From positions 542,656 to 606,655 of the forward strand of contig NZ_SAIY01000005.1 of NCBI RefSeq assembly GCF_010560025.1: 64,000 nt of DNA, read 5' to 3'. Every line of letters starts with the position of its first letter. Within the stretch, counting starts at the first letter, position 1. The position numbers and the translations under genes were made by a program. Source of the DNA: Verrucosispora sioxanthis. GTDB lineage: Bacteria > Actinomycetota > Actinomycetes > Mycobacteriales > Micromonosporaceae. This document shows, piece after piece, positions 10,475 through 19,528 of the stretch. Below the pieces are notes generated by a model that saw nothing but the letters and a program-made list of their open reading frames with translations, did no database searches and had not been told where the DNA came from.

Positions 10475-12583
10475 CTATCGCACGCCAGCGGCGTCCATGC
10501 CGCGCAGCTCCTTCTTGAGGTCGGCGACCTCGTCGCGGATCCGGGCGGCCAACTCGAACTGCAGCTCCCGCGCGGCGGCCAGCATCTGGTCGTTGAGCTC
10601 CTGGATGAGCTGCGCCAGCTCGGCCCGTGCCATGCCCTCGCGCGCCGGGGTGGCCGCCCCGCCCCGGGCCCGGCTGCGGGTCTCCTTGACCGGCGCCTTA
10701 CCCCGGGACAGCTGCCGCACCGCCCCACCGACCCGCGTCGCCTCGGTGTCCTCCGCCTCACGGTAGATGTCGTCGAGGATGTCGTGGATCTTCTTGCGCA
10801 GCGGCTCCGGGCTGACGCCGTGCGCCTCGTTGTGCGCGATCTGCTTGGCGCGACGCCGGTTCGTCTCCTCGATCGCGTCCGCCATCGACGGGGTGACCTT
10901 GTCGGCGTACATGTGCACCTGGCCGGAGACGTTACGGGCCGCCCGGCCGATGGTCTGGATCAACGACCGGCCGCTGCGCAGGAAGCCCTCCTTGTCCGCG
11001 TCCAGGATCGCCACCAGCGACACCTCGGGCAGGTCGAGGCCCTCCCGCAGCAGGTTGATGCCGACCAGCACGTCGTAGTCGCCACGGCGCAGCTCGCGCA
11101 GCAGCTCCACCCGGCGCAGCGTGTCGACCTCGGAGTGCAGGTAACGCACCCGGATGCCGTTCTCCAGGAGGTAGTCGGACAGGTCCTCGGCCATCTTCTT
11201 GGTCAGCGTGGTGACCAGCACCCGTTCGTCGCGCTCGGTACGCAGCTTGATCTCGTGCATCAGGTCGTCGATCTGCCCCTTGGTGGGCTTGACCACCACC
11301 TCCGGGTCGACCAGCCCGGTCGGGCGGATCACCTGCTCCACGAACTCGCCCTGGGCGTGCTCCAGCTCCCACGGACCCGGGGTCGCCGACAGGAAGACCA
11401 TCTGGCCGACCCGCTCCAGGAACTCGTCGAACCGCAGCGGTCGGTTGTCGGCGGCGCTGGGCAGCCGGAATCCGTGGTCGATGAGCATCCGCTTGCGCGA
11501 GGCGTCGCCCTCGTACATGCCGCCGATCTGGGGAATCGTCACGTGCGACTCGTCGACCACGGTGAGGAAGTCGTCGGGGAAGTAGTCCAGCAGGCAGTGC
11601 GGCGGGCTGCCGGGCAGCCGGCCGTCGATGTGCATCGAGTAGTTCTCGATGCCCGAGCAGAAGCCCACCTGCCGCATCATCTCGATGTCGTACGTGGTGC
11701 GCATCCGCAGCCGCTGCGCCTCCAGCAGCTTGCCCTGCCGTTCCAGCTCGGCCAGCCGCTCGCCCAGCTCCGTCTCGATGTCGCGGACCGCCCGCTCCAT
11801 CCGCTCCGGACCCGCCGCGTAGTGCGTCGCCGGGAAGATCAGCAGATGGTCCACCTCGCGCACCACGTCACCGGTCAACGGGTTGAGGTAGTAGAGCTTC
11901 TCCACCTCGTCGCCGAAGAGCTCGATGCGCACGGCGAGTTCCTCGTACGCCGGAATGATCTCCAGCGTGTCGCCGCGGACCCGGAAGGTGCCGCGCTGGA
12001 AGGCCATGTCGTTGCGGGTGTACTGGATGTCGACCAGGCGACGCAGCAGCTGGTCCCGGTCGAGCTCCTGGCCGACCGCCACCCGTACCGCCCGGTCGAG
12101 GTACTCCTCCGGGGTGCCCAGCCCGTAGATCGCCGACACCGTCGCGACCACGACCACGTCGCGTCGGGTGAGCAGCGACATCGTCGCCGAGTGCCGCAGC
12201 CGCTCGACCTCCTCGTTGATCGAGGAGTCCTTCTCGATGTATGTGTCGGTCTGCGGGATGTACGCCTCGGGCTGGTAGTAGTCGTAGTACGAGACGAAGT
12301 ATTCCACCGCGTTGTCCGGCAGCAGCTCGCTGAACTCCTTCGCCAACTGCGCGCAGAGCGTCTTGTTGGGGGCCAGCACCAGCGTGGGACGTTGCAGCCG
12401 CTCGATCAGCCAGGCGGTGGTGGCGCTCTTGCCCGTGCCGGTCGCGCCGAGCAGCACCGTGTGGCGGTCGCCGCGACGCACCCGCCGCTCCAGGTCGTCG
12501 ATCGCCGCCGGCTGGTCACCGGCCGGCTGGAAATCACTGATGACCTGGAAACGGCCGTCGAGCCGGGGTATGTCGAGCGCCAT
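10475..12583 (-). CDS. uvrB: excinuclease ABC subunit B
   Basis: DNA damage-verifying helicase subunit of nucleotide excision repair, working with UvrA and UvrC. The 702-residue protein has Walker A GATGTGKS (residues 46-53), the beta-hairpin VSYYDYYQPEAYIPQTD that inserts into the duplex, helicase motifs V and VI (INLLREGLDLPEV, QTIGRAARN), and the C-terminal UVR helix pair (ELQFELAARIRDEV) that binds UvrC. Length is normal and the frame is clean. No consensus actinobacterial SOS box was seen in the upstream spacer. Confidence 0.98.
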   Translation of the reverse strand: MALDIPRLDGRFQVISDFQPAGDQPAAIDDLERRVRRGDRHTVLLGATGTGKSATTAWLIERLQRPTLVLAPNKTLCAQLAKEFSELLPDNAVEYFVSYYDYYQPEAYIPQTDTYIEKDSSINEEVERLRHSATMSLLTRRDVVVVATVSAIYGLGTPEEYLDRAVRVAVGQELDRDQLLRRLVDIQYTRNDMAFQRGTFRVRGDTLEIIPAYEELAVRIELFGDEVEKLYYLNPLTGDVVREVDHLLIFPATHYAAGPERMERAVRDIETELGERLAELERQGKLLEAQRLRMRTTYDIEMMRQVGFCSGIENYSMHIDGRLPGSPPHCLLDYFPDDFLTVVDESHVTIPQIGGMYEGDASRKRMLIDHGFRLPSAADNRPLRFDEFLERVGQMVFLSATPGPWELEHAQGEFVEQVIRPTGLVDPEVVVKPTKGQIDDLMHEIKLRTERDERVLVTTLTKKMAEDLSDYLLENGIRVRYLHSEVDTLRRVELLRELRRGDYDVLVGINLLREGLDLPEVSLVAILDADKEGFLRSGRSLIQTIGRAARNVSGQVHMYADKVTPSMADAIEETNRRRAKQIAHNEAHGVSPEPLRKKIHDILDDIYREAEDTEATRVGGAVRQLSRGKAPVKETRSRARGGAATPAREGMARAELAQLIQELNDQMLAAARELQFELAARIRDEVADLKKELRGMDAAGVR

Positions 12584-12895
12584 GACCTCAACGGTACGCC
12601 GGGGCTCCGACAGTCAGAGCCGGTCCGCCCCGGCGACTACGTGCGGCATCTGATCGGCTTCGATATTCGCATTGTGTGGTTCTTCTCACCCCGCTACGCT
12701 TTTCCCGTAGGCCGCTCGCGGCGGCCGACCGGGCCGGTGGCGGGCCGCACAGGCCACGCCACCCCCGGCACCGAGGGTCGCAGCACCCGGCATGCCTGGC
12801 GTGCGCACCGGACGTGGTCGCGCGGAGCGCGCTGACCGGCCGCCGCGGGCGCCCCTGCTCGTCACCCCCGCGTGGTCCGCACCGTTCATCCTCCC
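12584..12895. promoter_or_regulatory. divergent spacer upstream of uvrB and a membrane protein gene, with a candidate promoter
   Basis: This 312-base gap holds no gene. On the plus strand TTGTGT (12672-12677) and TACGCT (12695-12700) are separated by exactly 17 bases, a plausible housekeeping-sigma promoter for the gene starting near 12896, giving a leader of about 190 bases. No promoter for uvrB could be picked with confidence. Confidence 0.4.
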
Positions 12896-14589
12896 GTGGA
12901 GAGCAGCTCACAACCGCCGTCCGACAGCCGTCGCCGCGTACCCGACGAGCCGCGCACCGATCCGACCCGGGCCGGCGCCCCGGCCGGCGGCGGCAGCCCG
13001 GGCGGCGGTGGACATGCCGGACCGACCGGTCACGCCCGTGCGCACCCCGCCGGCACCGCGCGGGCAACCGCCACCGGGCCGGTCTCGCACCGCCCGCGGT
13101 CCTCAACCTGGCCGGCACCGCGTCGGCGCAGCCACGGCCGGGCGTCCGCCGGGCCGTGGTCTCCGGCGGCCTGCTCGACCTGGCCGCCGGGAACCGGGCC
13201 GAGGAGGAAGATCTGGCCGGCACGGCCGCCGCGGCCGACGACCCACGACGGGTACCCAACCGCCGACGCCGCTTCACCCTCGCCGGGCTGGCGCTCACCG
13301 CGGTGCTCTCCGGCGTGACGCTGGTGGCCACGCTCGTCAACTGGGCACCGGACGGCCCGCCGCCACGGGACCTGACCCCGGCCGAACGGGAACGCCTGGC
13401 CACCATGCGGGTGGCCAACTACCGCGAGTTGCGGGCCGGGTTGCACGTCACCGCCGGCGCCGGCGCCACCCGCACCGACCTGCTCGGCTGGGTCGACTGG
13501 GCCCGGGGGCTGGCCTACCTCGACGTGGGGGCCCGGGCGCGGGCGCGTCGCGCGGTCTTGCCCAGGCCACCCCCACCGTGCTGGTGATCAGACCCGACCC
13601 GACGGCCGTACCGACGCCGGCCATGCCGCCCCTGGTGCCACCGGCCGACGGTTGGCGGCTGCCCGCCGACCCGGATCTCGCACCGCTGCTCGGGCTGATC
13701 TTCGCGCTCGCCGCCGACCGGCCCGATCCGGCGGACCGGTGGGCCGGTCGCTGGGTGGGCCGGGAGCACCTCAACGGTGAGCCGGTCGACGTACTGGAGG
13801 TCGCCACCCCGAACCCGGTCGTACCGGCGAGCCGCACCCCCGCTGCCGCCACGCCGGACACCGCCGCCCCCACCCGCTACTGGCTGGACCGGGCCGGCCG
13901 CCTGCACCGCGTACTCACCGACGTGACCGGGATCGGACCGGTCACGGTGGCCCTGAACCGGGCCGACCGTCCGACGCTTCGACCCGTCGAGGCGCTCGGC
14001 GGTCGCCCGGGCCTGCCCGCGCCCTGACCCCAGCGGAACGGGACCGCTGGCGACGAATGCCGTCCCGCCTGCGCGCCGTCGGCGGGGCGACGGCCACCCT
14101 GACCATGCCCGTCTCGGCCGCCACCAACCTGCGCGGCAGCGGCTGGCTGAGCTGGACGTCGGACAGCGCGTACCTCGCGGTGACCGACCTCGACACGGAC
14201 GCACGACGCACCCTGGTCCGTCACCACCGCCGCCAGGTCACCCGCATCGACGGCGGCGGGTCGGCACGTCCGCCACTGCCGCCACCGGCCACCGGCTGGC
14301 GGACGGGACCGCATCGCACGCAGGCCGTCGACCCGCTGGTGGCCGCCGCGCTGCGGGCCGCTCAGCACCCCGACGCGGGGGCGGGACGGTACGGGTACGC
14401 GGCGACAGCCTCGCCGGCACCAGCGTCGACGTGGTGCAGGTCGACACCGGCCGCGGACCGCTGCGCTACTGGGTCGACCGGTCCGGGACGCTGCGCCGGC
14501 TGGAACTGTCGACCCGCTCCGGCGCCTGGGCGCAGCTCGACCTGACCCCGGGACGGGTACCACGGCTGACGCCGCCGCGGAAACGCTGA
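12896..14589 (+). pseudogene. membrane-anchored protein with two tandem homologous modules, multiply frameshifted
   Basis: No known family is recognised. Reading across frames gives a Pro/Gly-rich disordered N-terminus (VESSSQPPSDSRRR), one transmembrane helix (FTLAGLALTAVLSGVTLVA) and two extracytoplasmic modules. Each begins LTPAER, continues through a GW(V/L)DW or GWLSW stretch with YL, and ends with RYW(L/V)DR(A/S)G(R/T)L(H/R)R; they look like an internal duplication of about 180-200 residues. Frames change near 13085, 13535, 14020 and 14395, so at least four one-base events separate it from an intact gene. The GTG start at 12896 is tentative. It could be a decayed gene or an intact one hidden by indel errors. 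Confidence 0.55.
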
Positions 14590-14634
14590 CCCGACCGCCG
14601 GATGCGCACCCACGTCGCCGCGGCAACCCGCCCC

Positions 14635-15816
14635 TCAGGGGCGCCAACCGGTGCGTGCGGCCCACTCCTCCGCCCGGAGGTGCTCCTCGTCGAACCACGG
14701 GTCCTTCGCCGTGGCGTACGCGCCGCTGTCCGGCGCGGACGCCGCCAGCTCCCGCTTGAGCACCAGGTACGCGGCCCGTCGGTCGGGGTCGGCGCGCAGG
14801 TGGTCGCGCATCAGCAGGGCGTACCGCCAGCCCGGCGAACCGGTCACCCGCAGGTGCAGATGCACCGGTCGGGCCGGGTCGGCGTTGCCGTGCAGCCGCT
14901 TCGCCCACCGGTCGCCACCGGCTGGTCGGGGGCTGTCCCACCAGTCGCCCGGCAACCGGGGGAAACCGGCGTCGGCCAGCCGCTCGGCCAACACACCGTC
15001 GGCGTCGGCGAGGGACGGCACGCTGAGCTGGATGTCGATGACATCCTTGGCGGCCAACCCGGTCATCGCGGTCGAGCCGATGTGGTCGATCCGCAGGTCG
15101 GCGGGGGCGATCGCGTGCCGGATCCGGTCCGCCAGCCGGGCGTACTGCTGGGGCCAACTCGGGTTCGGCTCGACAAGCGTCACCCGGCCCGCCCGCACCG
15201 CCCGCCGGTGACGCACGTTGTCCTCGAAGGGCACCAGCCGGTCACGCCAGAGCGCGTCGACCGCCGCGTGCAGGTCGTCGAGGGTGCCCTCGTTGGCCAG
15301 CAACACGTCCGCCACCGCCGCGCGGCGGGCGTCGTCGGCCTGGGCGGCGATCCGGCGCTGCGCCTCCGCCCGGCTCATCCCCCGATCACGGGCCAGCCGC
15401 GCCAACCGGATGTGCACCCCCGCCTGCACCACGACCACCAGGTGGTACGTGGGCGCCAACCCCACCTCGGCCAGCAACGGGACGTCGTTGACCACCACGG
15501 CGTCCGCCGGGGCGGCGGCGGTCAGCTCGACGGTACGGGCCCGGACCCGACCGTGGACGATCGCCTCCAGCCGGCGCCGGGCCGACTCGTCGGCGAACAC
15601 CAACTCACCCAGGGCAGCCCGGTCCAGGGCCCCGTCGGCGTCCAGCACCCGGTCGGAGAAGGCGGCGACGACCTCGGCGAGACCCTCGGTGCCGGGCGCG
15701 ACCACCTCCCGGGCGAGCTGATCGGCGTCGATGAGTATCGCACCCCGCTCGACCAGCCGTCCGGCCACCGCGCTCTTGCCCGAACCGATCCCACCGGTCA
15801 ACCCCACCCTCAGCAC
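14635..15816 (-). CDS. coaE: dephospho-CoA kinase fused to a GrpB/UPF0157 domain
   Basis: Catalyses the last step of coenzyme A synthesis, ATP-dependent phosphorylation of dephospho-CoA. The 393-residue protein has the P-loop GGIGSGKS at residues 8-15 and the CoaE core to about residue 200 (DADQLAREVVAPG, NDVPLLAEVGL). From about 210 a GrpB/UPF0157 nucleotidyltransferase-like domain follows (VEPNPSWPQQYARLADRI, RIDHIGSTAMTGL). This fusion is standard in actinobacteria such as mycobacteria, where it is thought to aid folding or activity. It lies downstream of rpsA on the same strand but is separated from it by a terminator and an inverted repeat. Confidence 0.95.
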   Translation of the reverse strand: MLRVGLTGGIGSGKSAVAGRLVERGAILIDADQLAREVVAPGTEGLAEVVAAFSDRVLDADGALDRAALGELVFADESARRRLEAIVHGRVRARTVELTAAAPADAVVVNDVPLLAEVGLAPTYHLVVVVQAGVHIRLARLARDRGMSRAEAQRRIAAQADDARRAAVADVLLANEGTLDDLHAAVDALWRDRLVPFEDNVRHRRAVRAGRVTLVEPNPSWPQQYARLADRIRHAIAPADLRIDHIGSTAMTGLAAKDVIDIQLSVPSLADADGVLAERLADAGFPRLPGDWWDSPRPAGGDRWAKRLHGNADPARPVHLHLRVTGSPGWRYALLMRDHLRADPDRRAAYLVLKRELAASAPDSGAYATAKDPWFDEEHLRAEEWAARTGWRP

Positions 15817-15871
15817 GGCACCCAGTCAACCCGATCACCCCACCCCCGCCAACCCCGCCCCACCCACCCTG

Positions 15872-15934
15872 CGTTGATCATGAGGTTGACGGCAATTGTT
15901 GATCTTCAAAGTGCCGTCAACCTCATGATCAACG
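15872..15934. repeat. perfect 23-bp inverted repeat, TTGATCATGAGGTTG element, copy 1
   Basis: Arms 15872-15894 and 15912-15934 are perfect complements (outer part CGTTGATCATGAGGTTG, inner part ACGGCA) around a 17-base loop. It lies between coaE and the rpsA terminator. A second element with the same outer sequence but different inner arm is found at 42798-42860, so this is a dispersed element rather than a gene-specific structure. Confidence 0.85.
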
Positions 15935-15943
15935 GGGACGAGG

Positions 15944-15988
15944 AGGGCCCCGCTCCGACCCGGAGTACCGGGGTCGGGGCGGGGCCCT
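15944..15988 (-). terminator. rpsA transcription terminator hairpin
   Basis: Arms of 18 bases (15944-15961 and 15971-15988) pair with a single mismatch across a nine-base loop, giving a very GC-rich stem 68 bases past the rpsA stop. No U-run follows, as is usual in high-GC actinobacteria. It probably separates rpsA from coaE transcription. Confidence 0.65.
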
Positions 15989-16056
15989 CTGTGGTCAGCC
16001 GACAGCTTCGGGTCTCGGCGGGGCGTCAGACGCGCCGAACCGAAGGTGTCATCGGG

Positions 16057-17550
16057 TCACTTGCCGCCGGCGAGCTTCTCCCGCAGTGCGGCGAGCGCCT
16101 CGTCGGTGGCCAGCGTGCCCGCCGGCTCCTCGGCCTGCCGGCTCGGCGCCGCGCTGGTCGAGGTGGTGGTGCCGCCGGCCGCGGGGGCCGGCTGCGGGTT
16201 CGCGGCGGCCTCGGCCTCGGCGGCCCGGGACGTCTGCACCTGCTTCTGGTGCGCCTCCCAGCGCTGCCGCGCCTCGGCGTACTGGTTCTCCCAGGTCTCG
16301 CGCTGCTTGTCGTACCCCTCGAGCCACTCGCCCGTCTCCGGGTCGAAGCCCTCCGGGTAGATGTAGTTGCCCTCGGTGTCGTAGGTCGCGGCCATGCCGT
16401 AGAGGGTCGGGTCGAAGTGCTCCTCGCCCTCGACAAAGCCCTCGTTGGCCTGCTTGAGCGACAGCGAGATCCGGCGACGCTCCAGGTCGATGTCGATGAC
16501 CTTGACCATGACCTCGGAGCCGACCTGGACGACCTGCTCGGGGATCTCCACGTGACGCTCGGCCAGCTCGGAGATGTGCACCAGGCCCTCGATGCCGTCG
16601 TCCACCCGGACGAAGGCACCGAACGGCACCAGCTTGGTGACCTTACCCGGCACGATCTGCTGGATGGCGTGGGTGCGGGCGAACTGACGCCACGGGTCCT
16701 CCTGGGTCGCCTTCAGCGACAGCGAGACCCGCTCACGGTCCAGGTCGACGTCCAGGACCTCGACCTCGACCTCCTGGCCCACCTCGACGACCTCGGACGG
16801 GTGGTCGATGTGCTTCCAGGACAGCTCGGAGACGTGCACCAGGCCGTCCACGCCGCCCAGGTCGACGAAGGCGCCGAAGTTGACGATCGAGGAGACGACG
16901 CCCTTGCGGACCTGCCCCTTCTGGAGCTTGTTGAGGAACTCGGTGCGCACCTCGGACTGCGTCTGCTCCAGCCAGGCCCGGCGGGACAGCACCACGTTGT
17001 TGCGGTTCTTGTCCAGCTCGATGATCTTGGCTTCGAGCTCGCGGCCGACGTACGGCTGCAGGTCACGCACCCGCCGCATCTCGACCAGGGAGGCCGGCAG
17101 GAAGCCACGCAGCCCGATGTCGAGGATGAGGCCACCCTTGACCACCTCGATGACGGAACCGCGGACGACGCCGTCCTCGTCCTTGATCTTCTCGATCGTG
17201 CCCCAGGCCCGCTCGTACTGCGCCCGCTTCTTGGAGAGGATCAGCCGACCCTCCTTGTCCTCCTTCTGAAGGACAAGGGCCTCGATGTGGTCACCCACCG
17301 AGACGACCTCTGCCGGGTCCACGTCGTGCTTGATCGACAACTCCCGAGAGGGGATGACACCCTCGGTCTTGTAGCCGATGTCGAGCAGGACCTCGTCCCG
17401 ATCGACCTTGACGACGGTGCCTTCGACAATGTCGCCGTCGTTGAAGTACTTGATGGTCTCGTCGATCGCGGCGAGGAAAGCCTCCTCTGAGCCGAGATCG
17501 TCGACGGTGACCTTGGTGGCGCTCGAGGGGGCCTCGATGCTGCTCGTCAT
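16057..17550 (-). CDS. rpsA: 30S ribosomal protein S1
   Basis: mRNA-binding ribosomal protein of 497 residues with four S1 (OB-fold) repeats at roughly 35-110, 120-190, 205-280 and 290-365. Family stretches include VEGTVVKVDRDEVLLDIGYK, VNFGAFVDLGGVDGLVHVSEL and VPFGAFVRVDDGIEGLVHISEL. The C-terminus is a charged and then Ala/Pro-rich tail typical of actinobacterial S1. The ATG at 17550 opens MTSSIEAPSSATKVTVDDLG, the normal start for the family; upstream in-frame residues look non-coding. Expected to be highly expressed; followed by its own terminator. Confidence 0.97.
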   Translation of the reverse strand: MTSSIEAPSSATKVTVDDLGSEEAFLAAIDETIKYFNDGDIVEGTVVKVDRDEVLLDIGYKTEGVIPSRELSIKHDVDPAEVVSVGDHIEALVLQKEDKEGRLILSKKRAQYERAWGTIEKIKDEDGVVRGSVIEVVKGGLILDIGLRGFLPASLVEMRRVRDLQPYVGRELEAKIIELDKNRNNVVLSRRAWLEQTQSEVRTEFLNKLQKGQVRKGVVSSIVNFGAFVDLGGVDGLVHVSELSWKHIDHPSEVVEVGQEVEVEVLDVDLDRERVSLSLKATQEDPWRQFARTHAIQQIVPGKVTKLVPFGAFVRVDDGIEGLVHISELAERHVEIPEQVVQVGSEVMVKVIDIDLERRRISLSLKQANEGFVEGEEHFDPTLYGMAATYDTEGNYIYPEGFDPETGEWLEGYDKQRETWENQYAEARQRWEAHQKQVQTSRAAEAEAAANPQPAPAAGGTTTSTSAAPSRQAEEPAGTLATDEALAALREKLAGGK

Positions 17551-17867
17551 GTGGGCGGTTGCTCCGGTCGGATGGTGTGTCACAGCAGGCTGGTGTCGCG
17601 GTGACCTGTGCGCGCCAACGGATTTGTCGGCGGGCCCACCTGGAAATCGCTGAACGAGATCTTGATGTGACTCCGTCGACCGCGCACCTGCTCCCTGCCG
17701 AGGCACACGATCCGCGAGCGCATCGTCTACCCTACCTGCTGCATTACCACAGCGTGCAAGCCCTCCCGCCTACTCGTCGGCGCACCAGCCGCCAAAGCGG
17801 AGATTTCGACCAGACACCCCACCGGCCCGCCGCCCGCCCTCCCAGCGTGAGGGCCTAGCGTGGCCTG
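17551..17867. promoter_or_regulatory. divergent spacer between rpsA and a methyltransferase gene
   Basis: This 317-base gap contains no convincing gene. On the minus strand TTGCAC (17754-17759) and TAGGGT (17729-17734), 19 bases apart, are a possible rpsA promoter with a long leader of roughly 170 bases. Long leaders are plausible for a ribosomal protein gene, but I see no recognisable regulatory RNA. Confidence 0.3.
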
Positions 17868-18674
17868 GTGAACGACGACGACCGGGTGACCCGCCGCCGG
17901 GTGGGTGACGCCGAGGCCCGCACCGCCAACCGACGCTGGTGGGACGCCGACGCCGACGCGTACCAGGCAGAACACGGCGACTTCCTGGGGGACGTGGACT
18001 TCGTCTGGTGCCCGGAGGGCCTGCGCGAGGCAGACGCCCGACTGCTCGGTGACGTGTGCAGGCGACGGGTGCTGGAGGTGGGCTGCGGCGCGGCGTCCTG
18101 CTCCCGCTGGCTCGCCACCCAGGGCGCCCGGCCGGTCGCGGTGGACCTCTCCGCCGGCATGTTGCGGCACGCGGCCCAGGCCAACACCCGCAGCGGGGTA
18201 CGCGTACCGCTGGCGCAGGCCGACGCGCTCGCGTTGCCCTTCGCCGACCAGAGCTTCGACATCGCCTGCACGGCGTTCGGCGCGGTCCCGTTCGTCGAGG
18301 ACTCGGCGGCGCTGATGGGCCAGGTGCACCGGGTGCTGCGTCCCGGCGGCCGGTGGGTCTTCTCGGTCACCCACCCGATGCGGTGGATCTTCCTGGACGA
18401 TCCCGGGGAGGGCGGGTTGACCGCGGTGCACTCGTACTTCGACACCCGGCCGTACGTAGAGCTGGACGAACACGGCCGGGCCAGCTACGTCGAACAGCAC
18501 CGCACCCTCGGCGACCGGGTCCGCGAGCTGGTGGGTGCCGGGTTCCGGCTGCTGGACCTGGTGGAACCGCGGTGGCCGGAGGGACACGAGGGGATCTGGG
18601 GGCAGTGGAGCCCGCTGCGCGGCCGACTCTTCCCCGGCACCGCCATCTTCATCACCGAGAAACCGGCCGAGTGA
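17868..18674 (+). CDS. class I SAM-dependent methyltransferase
   Basis: Soluble methyltransferase of 268 residues. Motif I is VLEVGCGAAS (residues 68-77), followed by the acidic post-I residue in VAVDLS, motif II-like FADQSFDIACTAFGA and the HRVLRPGGRW motif, giving a complete Methyltransf_11 core. The C-terminal third (THPMRWIFLDDPGE, YFDTRPYVELDEHG) resembles actinobacterial small-molecule methyltransferases of unknown substrate. It stands alone between rpsA and the Uma2 gene. Confidence 0.9.
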   Translation: MNDDDRVTRRRVGDAEARTANRRWWDADADAYQAEHGDFLGDVDFVWCPEGLREADARLLGDVCRRRVLEVGCGAASCSRWLATQGARPVAVDLSAGMLRHAAQANTRSGVRVPLAQADALALPFADQSFDIACTAFGAVPFVEDSAALMGQVHRVLRPGGRWVFSVTHPMRWIFLDDPGEGGLTAVHSYFDTRPYVELDEHGRASYVEQHRTLGDRVRELVGAGFRLLDLVEPRWPEGHEGIWGQWSPLRGRLFPGTAIFITEKPAE

Positions 18675-18834
18675 GCCTGCCGGCTGTCCGGTCCGGCGCC
18701 GTCGCGGACAGCGAGTGCGACGCCGCCGTCCCGGGGTGGCGTTACGCTCACGTCATGAGCGTGCGCCAGCGAGCGAATCATCGACGCGGTGCCGTGGTGC
18801 CTCATGCCGGCCCGCAGCTCGGCGGAGGGCCGGC

Positions 18835-19437
18835 ATGAGCGCCGAGCCCGTCCCGACATCACCTGGCCCCTGGTGTCCGGACCCGATGCGGCAGCAGCGT
18901 GCGGACTACACGCTGGAGGACCTGCTCGCTCTGCCGGACGACGCCCCCCGCGTCGAACTCGTCGACGGAGTCATCCACGTGACACCTTCCCCCACCCTGG
19001 GCCATCAGGACATCTCATTCCTGCTGACGTCGTGGTTGCGAGCCCACGCGCCGGCACACCTGCGCGCCGCCCAGGCGGTCGGCGTCGGGCTCAGCCACAA
19101 CACCAGCCGGCAACCGGACGTGCTGCTCTGCCGCGCCGGGCTGCCATCCGACCGGTCCCGGCTGCGGCCGGCGGACGTCGTGCTGGCCGTCGAGGTCGTC
19201 TCGCCGGGCACCCGCCGGGTCGACCGGTTCGCCAAGCCGGGCGAGTACGCCGCCGCCGGCATCCCCTTCTACTGGCGCATCGAGCAGAACCCGGTGCACG
19301 TGTACGCGTACCGCCTCGGCGACCGGATCGGGCCGGGCGGGGAGCGACAGTACGAACTCGTCTCCGACAGCGCCGAGCTGATCGAGCTGACCGAACCGTT
19401 CGAGATCAAACTTCCGGTCCGCGACCTCACCGGATAG
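18835..19437 (+). CDS. Uma2 family (DUF820) nuclease-like protein
   Basis: A 200-residue protein of the Uma2 family, restriction endonuclease-like PD-(D/E)xK fold, common in actinobacteria and cyanobacteria but of unknown biological role. The core is visible: YTLEDLLALPDDAPRVELVDG at the N-terminus, the acidic RQPDVLL and AVEVVSPGTR segments, and the lysine in FAKPGEYAAAGIPFYW. The ATG at 18835 follows GGAGGG at six to seven bases and gives the normal domain length. No partner gene is obvious. Confidence 0.88.
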   Translation: MSAEPVPTSPGPWCPDPMRQQRADYTLEDLLALPDDAPRVELVDGVIHVTPSPTLGHQDISFLLTSWLRAHAPAHLRAAQAVGVGLSHNTSRQPDVLLCRAGLPSDRSRLRPADVVLAVEVVSPGTRRVDRFAKPGEYAAAGIPFYWRIEQNPVHVYAYRLGDRIGPGGERQYELVSDSAELIELTEPFEIKLPVRDLTG

Positions 19438-19528
19438 CCGACCGCCGGACAAACCGGTCACCGGACGCCCGACGGTGGCCATCGCCAGGTTTCCCCCAGT
19501 TCACCCGCGCTCCCTAACGTCCGGGCGC

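Noticed and set aside
10457..12835. Very long open frame on the plus strand opposite uvrB
   Set aside because: High-GC third-position shadow; the protein is low-complexity and the opposite strand encodes a full UvrB.
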